Assembly (NCBI GenBank): GCA_963971535.1
Contig: OZ020586.1
Location: forward strand, 71,305,548-71,369,547
Reading direction: 5' to 3'
DNA length: 64,000 nt
Source of the DNA: Notolepis coatsorum
Lineage: Eukaryota > Chordata > Actinopteri > Aulopiformes > Paralepididae
Below, piece by piece: positions 9,531 to 63,930 of this stretch (positions within the stretch are counted from its first letter, which is position 1; the number at the start of each line of letters is the position of its first letter). Under the pieces are notes generated by a model, which saw only the letters and a program-made list of their open reading frames with translations, had not been told where the DNA came from and did not search any database. A program made the translations under genes and the position numbers.

Positions 9531-12500
9531 TTACCTCCACATTCTTCGGCCGTTCGTTTCTTCAGGCCTGTACATTGTCTGGGGTAGCGCGGGGTCCAGC
9601 CGCCCCATCAAGAGTGTGTTGGGGGTGACTGGGTCGACATCTGCTACATCACTTGAGACGTAACCGAGGGGCTTTGAGTTCAATACTCCCTCGATCTCCG
9701 TGAGGACTGTCATTAAGACTTCTTCCGCCACGGTCTGGGCCCCAAGCACGGCGTACAGGGCTGTCTTTATAGAACGTACTTCTCGTTCCCAAGTTCCACC
9801 GAAGTGAGGTGCGTTCGGGGGATTAAACTGGAAGTCAATCTGGGATGGAGCGAGGTGGGTCTTAAGTTCTGGGCCCATAGCTTGGAAGCTCTCTCTCAGC
9901 TCTCTTTCTCCGCCTTTGAAGTTTGTCCCGTGATCAGACAACAATGTAGACGGTTTTCCTTTCCGTGATGTGAATCTTCGGAAGGCCATAAGGAATGAGT
10001 CTGTGCTCATGGTTGGGAGGAGTTCGATATGTATCGCTCTGGTGGTCATGCATTTGAATACAATACCCCACCGCTTCTCGGTTCCTCTTCCTCTCTTTAT
10101 ATACAGCGGGCCGAAACAGTCCATACCGGTGGAGTGAAAGGGCTTGTCGCCGAGTCGGAGGCGACAGGGAGGTAGGTCAGCCATCCGGGGTATACTGGGC
10201 TGGGCTCGCCACTTACGACAGTCTAGACAGGTTCGCTGGAAGCGCCGCACTGCTTCTCTCCCTTGCAGTATCCAATAACGACGTCTGATCTCCGCGAAGA
10301 CTCTCTCTGCCCCTGCGTGGTGCACATCCTCGTCGTATTTCTTTATGATCAGCTCTGTGACCTTGTGTCGGCTGTTCAGGACTATCGGGTACTTGACGTC
10401 ATCCGGTAAGTCTGGGGCTCTCCGCAGACGACCACCCACTCTGATGAGATTATGGGCGTCGCTCTCGGGGGCTAGGTGGAGCAGTCTGCTGTCTGATGGG
10501 ACGGGCTTTGCTCCCTGTAGACAGGCTAGCTCATCGGGGAACGAGTCTCTCTGGGCTCGTTGTAGTAGAAGAAGTTCTGCTTCTTCGTAGTCAGCTGCTG
10601 AAATGTCAGTCGTGGGCTGAACCTCTGGGTGGTGCCACAGAAATGTCTTTAGCTGCGCACTCTGTAGGGTGAGGCAATCGTCTAGATCGGGGTCTGTGGG
10701 GACGAGTGTGTGTGTCAACCCACAGAACATAGATTTCTTGTTCTCTGCCTCCTCTTTACTCGCCTCCCGTGGGGTGGGTGTAGGCCACTCTTCTTCGGGG
10801 AGCTTGAGAAACTCTGGTCCGTCACTGTAGAGGTTGTGACGGGTGAGGTCATCCAGGGACATTCCCCGGGTGATGACGTCAGCTGGGTTGTGTTTGGTGT
10901 CCACATACCTCCAGCTCGCTACTTCTGTTAACTCTTGAATCTCGGTGATTCTGACTCCCACGAAGACCTTGTATCTGCACGAATCAGACCGGATCCATGT
11001 GAGTACGGTCGTGGAGTCTGACCACAAGATTGTTCTTTGCACCGGGATGGTGAGTTCACGTTGGATTAACGTGGCGAGCTGCGCTCCTGCTAGGGCTGCG
11101 CAGAGCTCTAGACGTGGGATAGATTGTTGCTTTCGTGGGGCTATTCTTGAGCGAGCCAGGATGAAAGCAGTATGTATTTCTCCTCCCTCCTCTCGGGCAC
11201 GCAAGTAGGCCACCGAACCGTAGGCTACTTCGGAGGCGTCGCTGAATACGTGCAGGTCGATCTTGCATGTCTCTGGCCTCACTGTGGGTGGGAAGTAGCT
11301 GCGGCGTATATTAACACCTGGGAGTGAGCGGAGTTCCGTCTCCCACTCTCTCCATGTGGATGCAAGGTGTTCGGGTATGGGATCGTCCCAGCCCTGGTCC
11401 TTGTCCCATAGCGCTCTTACAATCATCTTTGCCCTGGTGGTGTAAGGTAGAATACATCCCAACGGGTCATATTGTCTGGCGAGTGTTCTGTATACACTCC
11501 GTCTGGTGGTCGGTATTGCCGTCGACCTTCCCTGCTCCTTGGTCAGGGGTTTGTGTCTATAATGGAGCGAGTCTGTTTTGAAGCGCCAGACTAGTCCTAG
11601 TGTCATTTCTTGGGCTTCTCCTGGGATGGTCGCCATCCAGGTGTCGCTGCTCGCTGCCTTGTCCTCGGGGGAGAGGCTGCGCAATACTGGGGGGTCGCTG
11701 CTGGCCCGCTGCCGGAGATCAAAGCCGTCTTTGATCAGGGAGGCGCGGAGCAGCGCACGACGTCGCCAGTCAATTTTCTTTATGTGTCCCGCTGTGATTC
11801 GCTTGTTAATCTCAGCGCGGTACACAGCCTCTTGAGTGGGGTCTTTGGCTAGGCGCCGCTCTGTGTTCAATAGATACCGCTCCGTCGCCTCTTTTGTGGC
11901 GTGAAAGGTGGGCATTCCCTCTCGCCTCAGGAGTGGAGTTGCGTATCTCATCACTCCGTTGACTGTGACTCTCTTTGTCCCTTGCTCGAGGAGGGTTATG
12001 GCGTAAATATCTTCCTTAGAACGAATGTCTTTCTTTTCGTTCTTAAAGGGCATTGTCTCTAGTGTCCATAGCCTCTCGACATGCTGCAGGAGTGTGGTGT
12101 CTCCTTCTGTCGCTCTGGAGTGGAGGCAGCTAGTGGCTGCTGTTCGGTTAAGAGACTTGGCGAGGGGGCCTTGTAATGTCGATCCTAGGCGGGTCTCGAC
12201 TGCTGCAGGGCAACCTCTGGGTCCTGTATGGACCCGGTCTATCGGGACTATGAGGTCTGCATGGTCGGAGCCTATCAGCAGGGTCGGGGTGGCACCGTCT
12301 ATGAGCGGGATAGGGAGTTGACGCAGGTGCACATATTTATCCATCAGCTTGGCGATGGGGTAGGTGTACTGCGATAGTCCTATTTCTTGGCTGGTGAAAG
12401 CATTAGTAATCCTATACCGTCTCTCGGGCTGCCCGCTTGCTGCGATAGTGAAGGAGACATTCTCGCCCTTTATCGTCTTTAGATCTCTTCTTATTGTCCG

Positions 12501-13640
12501 AATCGTCATCTGGTTCTCGCTCCCCCGCAGCCCCAGCTGGGCCGCAGCGGACGCGAGGAGAAGGGTCTTCTCTGACCCGTCGTCAAGGACGGCGTAAGTG
12601 TCCATGACCTTATCTTGGTAACTCAGTGTTACGCGGACCACCTTTAAGAGCACCTGGGCGCCGCTGCTGCTAGCGGGGTCAATGTACATAACGCTTGCCT
12701 TTGTGCTGCTGGATGGTGCAGGCTTTCTTCTGTTACTGTCGTGTAGGACATCTAGGTGGGCTCCGTCACACCGACTACACCTCTTCTTGAGGCGGCACTC
12801 GGCTGCCATGTGACTGCGGTAACAGCGCCTGTTGGACTTTATCCAGTGACTCACTTCTTCAGCGGTCATCTTCTTGAACAGGTCACATTGTGACAACCAG
12901 TGTTCCTTTTCGCAGTACGGGCACACCATCTTCCACTTCTCTTTCATCGAGGGGGTACTGTGGTTCTTGCTGCTCGGTACTGATTCTGATTGGTGCATGA
13001 CAGTCACCGATCTTCGGCCATTGTTTGCTCTCCTAGGTCCCTCTCTGGAGCTTGGTGTGCTCCGCACGAACGTATCCAGCCGTAGGCTGCTGACTTCTCT
13101 CGCCAGGAAGTCGGCTAGGTCTAGGAGGGATGGCTCGGGACCGTTAGGATCACGGTGGTCTCTTTGCCGCCTGAAGCGCTCCTGTCGGGCGGGCGGCAGC
13201 TTCTCTAAAATCCTCTCGACGTTCGAGTTTGCGTATAGTTCGTGCATACCCTTTTCTCGTTGCGCCCCCAGCATCCCTACCAGGGATTGTACTTTGATAG
13301 ACAGGTCGTCTAGTGAGCGATTGTCTGTTGCTGGGGGTAGGCGGTCAATATGCCTTATCTCTTGTATTACGTAATCCCATATACGTCCATATCTTTGGTC
13401 TAGTGCTGCTAGAGCCGCTGTGTATGGGGTAGTAGAGGTGGCATAGGCCAGCGCTATGTTGTGCGCTCTGGGCACTTTCAGGTGCTTCAATAGGATAGCA
13501 TACTTGTGGCGTTCATCAGCTACATCCACCATCATTGTCTCTAAGCACATCCGTAGCTCCGTGTACTGTGCTCGGTTCTCATGGGTGAAGTCTGGAAACG
13601 TCGGTGTGCCAATGTATGACGCCGTGGATGGCTGGCACAT
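9531..13640 (-). CDS. BEL/Pao Gag-Pol-like polyprotein lacking the RT core
   Basis: The protein has 1369 residues from ATG at 13640; the frame is open upstream to about 13907. Domains in order: Gag region (about 20-170), two Cys/His clusters (CPYCEKEHWLSQC, then CYRSHMAAEC with CSRCDGAHLD, about 240-300), aspartic protease with DDG (about 352), remnants flanking reverse transcriptase, RNase H (FSDASEVAYG, WSDSTTVLTW, NPADVITRG), integrase zinc finger (HH...C..C) and integrase core with D in GMDCFG, D in LLSDHGTNF and E in GGTWEREV. The RT palm and its catalytic YxDD-like box are absent: the sequence jumps from HIKKIDW to RRRALLRASL near 11740-11770 with no stop, an in-frame loss of roughly 150-200 codons by family comparison. 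Protease, RNase H and integrase look intact. Confidence 0.9.
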   Translation of the reverse strand: MCQPSTASYIGTPTFPDFTHENRAQYTELRMCLETMMVDVADERHKYAILLKHLKVPRAHNIALAYATSTTPYTAALAALDQRYGRIWDYVIQEIRHIDRLPPATDNRSLDDLSIKVQSLVGMLGAQREKGMHELYANSNVERILEKLPPARQERFRRQRDHRDPNGPEPSLLDLADFLAREVSSLRLDTFVRSTPSSREGPRRANNGRRSVTVMHQSESVPSSKNHSTPSMKEKWKMVCPYCEKEHWLSQCDLFKKMTAEEVSHWIKSNRRCYRSHMAAECRLKKRCSRCDGAHLDVLHDSNRRKPAPSSSTKASVMYIDPASSSGAQVLLKVVRVTLSYQDKVMDTYAVLDDGSEKTLLLASAAAQLGLRGSENQMTIRTIRRDLKTIKGENVSFTIAASGQPERRYRITNAFTSQEIGLSQYTYPIAKLMDKYVHLRQLPIPLIDGATPTLLIGSDHADLIVPIDRVHTGPRGCPAAVETRLGSTLQGPLAKSLNRTAATSCLHSRATEGDTTLLQHVERLWTLETMPFKNEKKDIRSKEDIYAITLLEQGTKRVTVNGVMRYATPLLRREGMPTFHATKEATERYLLNTERRLAKDPTQEAVYRAEINKRITAGHIKKIDWRRRALLRASLIKDGFDLRQRASSDPPVLRSLSPEDKAASSDTWMATIPGEAQEMTLGLVWRFKTDSLHYRHKPLTKEQGRSTAIPTTRRSVYRTLARQYDPLGCILPYTTRAKMIVRALWDKDQGWDDPIPEHLASTWREWETELRSLPGVNIRRSYFPPTVRPETCKIDLHVFSDASEVAYGSVAYLRAREEGGEIHTAFILARSRIAPRKQQSIPRLELCAALAGAQLATLIQRELTIPVQRTILWSDSTTVLTWIRSDSCRYKVFVGVRITEIQELTEVASWRYVDTKHNPADVITRGMSLDDLTRHNLYSDGPEFLKLPEEEWPTPTPREASKEEAENKKSMFCGLTHTLVPTDPDLDDCLTLQSAQLKTFLWHHPEVQPTTDISAADYEEAELLLLQRAQRDSFPDELACLQGAKPVPSDSRLLHLAPESDAHNLIRVGGRLRRAPDLPDDVKYPIVLNSRHKVTELIIKKYDEDVHHAGAERVFAEIRRRYWILQGREAVRRFQRTCLDCRKWRAQPSIPRMADLPPCRLRLGDKPFHSTGMDCFGPLYIKRGRGTEKRWGIVFKCMTTRAIHIELLPTMSTDSFLMAFRRFTSRKGKPSTLLSDHGTNFKGGERELRESFQAMGPELKTHLAPSQIDFQFNPPNAPHFGGTWEREVRSIKTALYAVLGAQTVAEEVLMTVLTEIEGVLNSKPLGYVSSDVADVDPVTPNTLLMGRLDPALPQTMYRPEETNGRRMWR

Positions 13641-13925
13641 CGGTGAGCGTTGGAAGAGAGGCCTCCTGGGCGAGTCTCCTCTTACGCCTCTCGGTGGGCT
13701 GGTACCGGCAGGGTACCATGGCCCGCTGGTCCAGGTACTATTCCTCGGGACTGGTCGTGCGTCATGCTCACCCGTGAATAGAGTCGGGGGTCTGTAGCGC
13801 AGAGCCGCGGGGGTATAGCCTGGGCTGTACTGGACCTCCTGGTCCTGTGGAGTAATGTGCTGCTGTCGGGCTTGACTCTCCTCTTCTCCCTCTTCTTCCT
13901 CTGCCAGGTCTTCTAGATCCTGTAG

Positions 13926-14822
13926 TCATCTATTTAGCCTCTCCGCGGTGTCCGCCGTTCCTTCCTTGTAGCTGGGTCTCACTTGGACCGGTCGGGGAAG
14001 GAGTTCGGAGGGGGGTGTAGGCTCTCTCTGGTGGTCGGGCTCAGGGTCGCTTAATCGGTTAGGGGAGGGTGCCCTTGACCCGTGTCTTGACGAGGCCCTG
14101 GAACCCCTTGTGGAGGGAGGGGGTGTTGCCCTGGTGATCAGCTGCTCCATTATCTGCGCTTGTAGTCTGTCGCGCTCGGCTTGTAGTCTGTCGCGCTCGG
14201 CTTCGCGCTGGATGAGAGCGATGTCGCGCTCTGTTTCTCTTTGGGCACCGGCAGCGGCGTGCTGGGCTTCGGCGGCGGCGCGCTGGGCTTCGGCGTGGTC
14301 TCTTACCATATTCTCTTCCGTCTGAAGGCGTCTCAGCTCCAGACGTACGCGCTCTTCTTCGCTCCGTTGCTGCGCTTGGAGGCGTTCTCTTTCAATGGTA
14401 GAATGTTCGCGCTCGCTAAGCGTCTGTGCTTGGAGTCGATCGCGTTCACCCTGAAGTCGATCGCGTTCGGTAGAGGCTGCTAGGGTGGCGAGGAACGCCT
14501 GTGCCAGCATCCTCTCCGCCTCGCTGGGGGAAGCCGCTGGTTGAGGTGAGCCGCTCCTGGCAGTACCCGTTGGGGATGCGTTCCCCTGCGGGGAGTCCTG
14601 GAGCTCTATCTCCTCGGCGCTCTCCTCATCTTGTTCCGTGCAGAGTTCCATCTCTGGAGGGTTGTCTTCCTCCCGGAGCTCTTGGGGGACTACTTCTTCG
14701 GTCTTGGCGGGGGGTAAAGTCGTGTCAGTTCCCTCCTGGTCCCCACCGTGAGCTTGGTCAGTTACATTAGAACCCACTAGGGCCTCTATGGTCGGGGTAT
14801 CCTGGTTGATAGGGTCGGACAT
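13926..14822 (-). CDS. BEL/Pao N-terminal Gag-like coiled-coil protein
   Basis: ATG at 14822 follows the primer site by about 200 bases. The 298-residue product has an acidic start and a long heptad-like charged middle (repeats of ERDRLQAERDRLQAQ and ERERLQAQQ, AEAQRAAAEAQ) that should form a coiled coil. A Ser/Arg/Pro-rich tail ends at TGA 13926. After this TGA the same frame stays open for about 60 codons, and a neighbouring frame then joins the long ORF at 9531-13907. The gap between the two ORFs therefore holds one stop and one frame change. These may be inactivating mutations, or a recoding arrangement; near-identical LTRs make the second worth testing. Confidence 0.75.
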   Translation of the reverse strand: MSDPINQDTPTIEALVGSNVTDQAHGGDQEGTDTTLPPAKTEEVVPQELREEDNPPEMELCTEQDEESAEEIELQDSPQGNASPTGTARSGSPQPAASPSEAERMLAQAFLATLAASTERDRLQGERDRLQAQTLSEREHSTIERERLQAQQRSEEERVRLELRRLQTEENMVRDHAEAQRAAAEAQHAAAGAQRETERDIALIQREAERDRLQAERDRLQAQIMEQLITRATPPPSTRGSRASSRHGSRAPSPNRLSDPEPDHQREPTPPSELLPRPVQVRPSYKEGTADTAERLNR

Positions 14823-15018
14823 AATTTTACTTTCTACTTTTACCGCGTTTACCGTTTGTAGAAGGCTAGGTAGTATACTGGCAGCGTAATCCTCTAAGTA
14901 CTGAGGTGGCTGTCGTCTACGCTGCGGGCGTTCTACTTTAGGAGGACCGTTTCATGGAGTGTTCATCATAGGCCATTTCAATATTAATACCACTATATTA
15001 ATATTACACTAATTACCA

Positions 15019-15035
15019 TCCGGCTCGAAGGACCA
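15019..15035 (-). other. Primer-binding site, tRNA-Tyr type
   Basis: TCCGGCTCGAAGGACCA on the plus strand equals the 3' end of eukaryotic tRNA-Tyr (acceptor CCTTCGA...TCGAAGGA) plus CCA, as recalled. It lies two bases inside the 5' LTR, the right position for minus-strand priming. Confidence 0.8.
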
Positions 15036-15037
15036 AT

Positions 15038-16368
15038 TGTAACTGAGGGGTACAATTCCCTGACTGTATTGATAAGTATGGTATCATTAAACCACTACCG
15101 CTTTATGTACTTTAACTTCTGGCCATACAGTACACGATATCTAAATATGATGAACACTTTCCCACAATGAAATCGGGTCCACACAAAGGTAATAATCAAA
15201 TATTTAATATATAGCAAAAGGTACATATAATAGTTACTATTACATTTATGCACTTGTAAGGCAAATGAGTACTCGTAGGCAAATCAACACTGAATGTCCA
15301 ATCTCTGGTTACGCAGGAAGCAAGTATACAACCTGGCTCTTAGGGAATTAGATCTATGGTACTCTTAATGATATAGCAGGATAATTCTGGAAGTAGGCCG
15401 GTAGGGGGGGTAGGAGAGCCGTCGGCAGTATCCCGTCTGGTCAACGATGTCTAGGGAGACTTCAGGTACAGAAGACAGTGCAGTAGAATCTTGATCCACA
15501 GATGAATACACCTTGGCTCTCTTGTAGGCTGTAGCTGTAGCTGTAGCTCCACAGTGAAGAAGAAGCGAGGCGACCTCAGTCTGGTCTGAGCGCCGTCTCA
15601 CCTTGACTCCTCTCGGGGTAAATCCAACACTCCGCTCCACAAATCAAAGTACCAAAGCAAATATATATTCCATGCCGCATAGGGCTCAGCAGTCGTCGGG
15701 TAGGTAATCCAATGTACAGGTCCACTCGGTCCTCGCCTAGAACTCCTCGGATGAAAGCACCACGTGTGGTCTGCCCAACCTGGTTAAGACTCTAGATAAC
15801 ACGAGGAAGCGATGGGGATGCTGCTCACTTTAGAACTCTAACCGCACGATGCACCATACATAATAGACTATTATTACTTAATAGAAATACGGTGCCAAAC
15901 TCTGACAATTCAGCTATTAATTCGCACGAGGTCTCAATGCTATTCTAAGGCCAAACAGGCCATACTACACCGCACGCGGTATCGTGGGGTGAGGCTTCAC
16001 GTCCTGTTACTTAGTTGGGTAGAAGGGTAAAGGACTAAGGGTCTTCTACATTTACTTGCGCCATATTTATATGCACGGTGAACAAATAGTGCCACTCTCC
16101 TTTCGGTAGCCGTATTCCTACGCAGAGCCGGGGCTAGTAGAGACATGTCTCGTCGGTACCATTGAACTTGGCTCCAAGGGGCTTGTCTCCTGGCGCCAGG
16201 TCCTTGTCCAATAAGAGAATGAACTATTATGGGCTATAGTAGACTAAAGGGATATTCCGTGTATATGTACAAGGAATATACAAGGGATATCAAACGATAT
16301 ACAAATACTATTCAATATATATCCATAAATAAATATATATATTCGGTTTAATCTGATCCTTCACAACA
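15038..16368 (-). repeat. 5' LTR of BEL/Pao element (1331 bp)
   Basis: Partner of 7771-9125, starting TG and ending CA in element orientation, and next to the primer site. It lacks the 19-base segment present near 8372 in the other LTR. Confidence 0.92.
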
Positions 16369-16373
16369 GTCAA
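16369..16373. repeat. Target site duplication GTCAA (right)
   Basis: Pairs with 7766-7770. Confidence 0.85.
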
Positions 16374-16724
16374 TATACAGTGTTATCGCTTTGTAACACT
16401 GTACAAATTTCTCCACAACACACATGTACAAGTGGCAGTAATGCAGAAAATCCAGCAAGGGAAGAAGCAGTGTAGAAAACAGGTGGAGTGTTTGCCTAGC
16501 AATGGGAATGCTTTGGCTGTACTGTGTAGATAGAAGTACACACTCTAGTGTTGATGTCTTTGTTTACAAGGCTTCAGGTATGGTTGCTCTGCTACAACCA
16601 CAGTAGAGCAGCTGTGTGCACATCCAACCTGTTTTAGGCCAGGTGCAGGATAAAACTAAATGTGACTGAAGGAAAAATTGCAATGAACTGACCGACACAA
16701 TTGACAACTATAAGCAATGCAATG

Positions 16725-16759
<35 letters not shown>

Positions 16760-16819
16760 TGTGATGATCCAGACAGAGAGAGTCTGTGGTCCAGAGAGAG
16801 AGAGATGAGTCTATGGTCC

Positions 16820-16869
<50 letters not shown>

Positions 16870-16895
16870 GTCTGTGGTCCAGACAGAGAGAGAGA
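16725..16895. repeat. (GA)n microsatellites with GTCTGTGGTCCAGACAGA spacers
   Basis: Three (GA)n blocks separated by copies of GTCTGTGGTCCAGACAGAG. Part of the hAT-like element. Confidence 0.9.
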
Positions 16896-17149
16896 GAGAG
16901 ATAAGCAAGACAGCTAAGATGAGCCCCTAAAGGATATTCAACTTTTAATGGAAGAACAAAACAGAAGGAAAAGATAACTTCACAAAGGCAACATGAATAT
17001 ACATAGATCCAAAAGGACAAAGATCAACACTTAAATCCAAAGAGAAGAGGGTCTATACCAGAGAAAACAAAGTAGCAAGGAGCCAACGGCCGACATCAGC
17101 TAAATAGGCTAACTGCAAATAGAGTAGCCAGGTACTGACACCAGGTACA

Positions 17150-17570
17150 CACCGTTAGCTACGACAGCTAGCCGGCCCGTTTGGCTCAATATAACGTTAG
17201 CTACGTTAGCTAGCCGGCCCGCTTTGGCTCAATATAACATTAGCTACGACAGCTAGCCGGCCCGTTTGGCTCAATATAACGTTAGCTACGTTAGCTAGCC
17301 GGCCCGCTTGGCTCAACATAACGTCTACGACAGCTAGCCGGCCCGCTAGCTCATAATAACGTTGGCTACGATAGTTAGCCAGCCCGCTAGCTCAACATAA
17401 CATTAGCTACGATAGCTAGCCGGCCCGCTAGCTCAACATAAGGTTAGCTACGATAGCTAGCCGGCCCGCTGGTCCAACAGAACGTCAGCTACGATAGCTA
17501 GCCGGCCCGCTGGCTCCACATAACGTTAGCCAACATAACGTTAGCCACGATAGCTAGCCGGGCCGAGAGA
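17150..17570. repeat. About 55-60-bp minisatellite
   Basis: Seven to eight units built from GCTAGCCGGCCCGC, TGGCTCAACATAACGTTAGC and TACGATA. Internal palindromes (GCTAGCCGGC, TAACGTTA) recur in each unit. Confidence 0.9.
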
Positions 17571-18192
17571 GAGAGAGAGATATCTCCACGGCGGGAATAG
17601 AATAGAGTGCATTAAAAACTCACCAAACGTCCAAGAGGATGGAGACAACCGCGTGGAGTTGACGAAGTTCATCTGCCGAACGACCGTCCTCTTCATCTTG
17701 GCATAACAATGCTGCACGCGCTCTCTCTAGGTTAGCTAACGCTAGTTAGCCTTTAGCTAAGCTACTAGCCGACATGGCTATCCCGACTGAACCACACGTT
17801 AGCACTCGATATTATAACGTAGCTAAAGCTAACTAGCTGTCCCTGCCTTTAGCTAAGCCGACATGGCTAGCCTGACTGAACTTTCTAACATGCAACAACT
17901 TTCATCTTCAGTCCATCTGCCGAACGACCGTCCTCTTCGTCTTGGCTGGCATAACCTCCAATGCTGCACGCGCGAAATAGTCAGACGCAGCTGACGCACG
18001 CCGGCCGACTGTACACATGTAACCCCTCCCTTCGTTGAAACCAATAGTATGTCTGCTGCAGAGCCCCAGAGCTCCAATAGTGTATCTGCAGAGCCGCAGA
18101 GCCAGGAACAAGTCAGACACATTCTACAAACGTGTCTAATGTGAAATATATAAGCATATAAGCAAAATTAGATTTTAGGTCTGTGATGAAAA

Positions 18193-18275
18193 AGGGCCTT
18201 GCGGGAAGGGGGGCCTCGAAAAAAAATTAAAAATAAAAATAAAAAGATTTGTGCGAGGCCCCCCTTCCCGCGAGG
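18193..18275. repeat. Subterminal hairpin of the hAT-like element
   Basis: GGGCCTTGCGGGAAGGGGGG and its near-complement CCCCCCTTCCCGCGAGGCCC flank an A-rich loop, forming a roughly 25-bp stem close to the right end. Confidence 0.7.
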
Positions 18276-18327
18276 CCCTGTGCGACCGCACTGCTCGCAC
18301 ACCCCCTGAGGCGGCCCTGAGTATAGC

Positions 18328-18836
18328 CTACTAGTTTAGACAGTAAACAGTGTAGTGTACTGTAGTAAGACAGTAAACAGTGTAGTGTACTGTAGTAAGA
18401 CAGTAAACAGTGTAGTGTACTGTAGTAAGACAGAAAACAGTGTAGTGTACTGTAGTAAGACAGAAAACAGTGTACTATAGTAAGACAGAAAACAGTGTAG
18501 TGTACTGTAGTAAGACAGTAAACAGTGTAGTGTACTGTAGTAAGACAGAAAACAGTGTACTATAGTAAGACAGTAAACAGTGTAGTGTACTGTAGTAAGA
18601 CAGTAAACAGTGTAGTGTACTGTAGTAAGACAGTAAACAGTGTAGTGTACTGTAGTAAGACAGTAAACAGTGTACTATAGTAAGACAGTAAACGGTGTAC
18701 TATAGTAAGACAGTAAACAGTGTAGTGTACTGTAGTAAGACAGAAAACAGTGTACTATAGTAAGACAGTAAACAGTGTGGTGTACTCGTTTTAAGACAGT
18801 AAACAGTGTAGTGTACTGTAGTAAGACAGTAAACAG
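18328..18836. repeat. 30-bp minisatellite, right part
   Basis: About 17 units of AGACAGTAAACAGTGTAGTG plus TACTGTAGTA, with a shorter 24-25-base variant. It ends 8 bases before the rims2 donor at 18843, so the intron enters the array immediately. Confidence 0.95.
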
Positions 18837-18843
18837 GACTCAC

Positions 18844-63720
<44,877 letters not shown>

Positions 63721-63738
63721 CTTAGAGGAAGCACACAA

Positions 63739-63930
<192 letters not shown>

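Larger units (their letters stand above)
7771..16368 (-). mobile_element. BEL/Pao LTR retrotransposon, complete ends, defective inside
   Basis: The element lies on the minus strand: 5' LTR 15038-16368, 3' LTR 7771-9125, flanked by the 5-bp duplication GTCAA (7766-7770 and 16369-16373). LTRs begin TGTTGTGAAGG and end CAGTTACA in element orientation. Between them lie a tRNA-Tyr-type primer site, a coiled-coil Gag-like ORF, a long Gag-protease-RNase H-integrase ORF and a G-rich purine tract. The domain order with integrase last, the DDG protease and the C-terminal domain after integrase fit BEL/Pao, a family common in fish. Defects: nonsense plus frame change in Gag, absence of the reverse transcriptase core, and a frame break after integrase. 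It would need another element's proteins to move. Confidence 0.92.
7406..18319. mobile_element. hAT-like element, carrying a BEL/Pao insertion
   Basis: Ends are CAGGGCCGCCT at 7406 and its complement AGGCGGCCCTG at 18309-18319. They are flanked by perfect 8-bp duplications AGTATAGC (7398-7405 and 18320-18327). The uninterrupted target, GTAGTATAGCCTACTAG, is present at 7275. Without the BEL/Pao insertion the element is about 2.3 kb. I see no transposase, so it is non-autonomous. It holds (GA)n tracts and a 60-bp minisatellite. TIR plus 8-bp duplication is diagnostic of the hAT superfamily. Confidence 0.85.

Noticed and set aside
12874-13374. 166-codon plus-strand frame inside the BEL/Pao element
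   Set aside because: Antisense shadow of the Gag-Pol frame.
17853-18122. 89-codon minus-strand frame in the hAT-like element
   Set aside because: No motif, and the region carries internal duplications (CATCTGCCGAACGACCGTCC at 17670 and 17915) typical of repeat DNA.
7178-18836. CRISPR-like array (regular 30-bp repeats)
   Set aside because: Units are contiguous with no unique spacers and the context is a vertebrate genome; this is a minisatellite.
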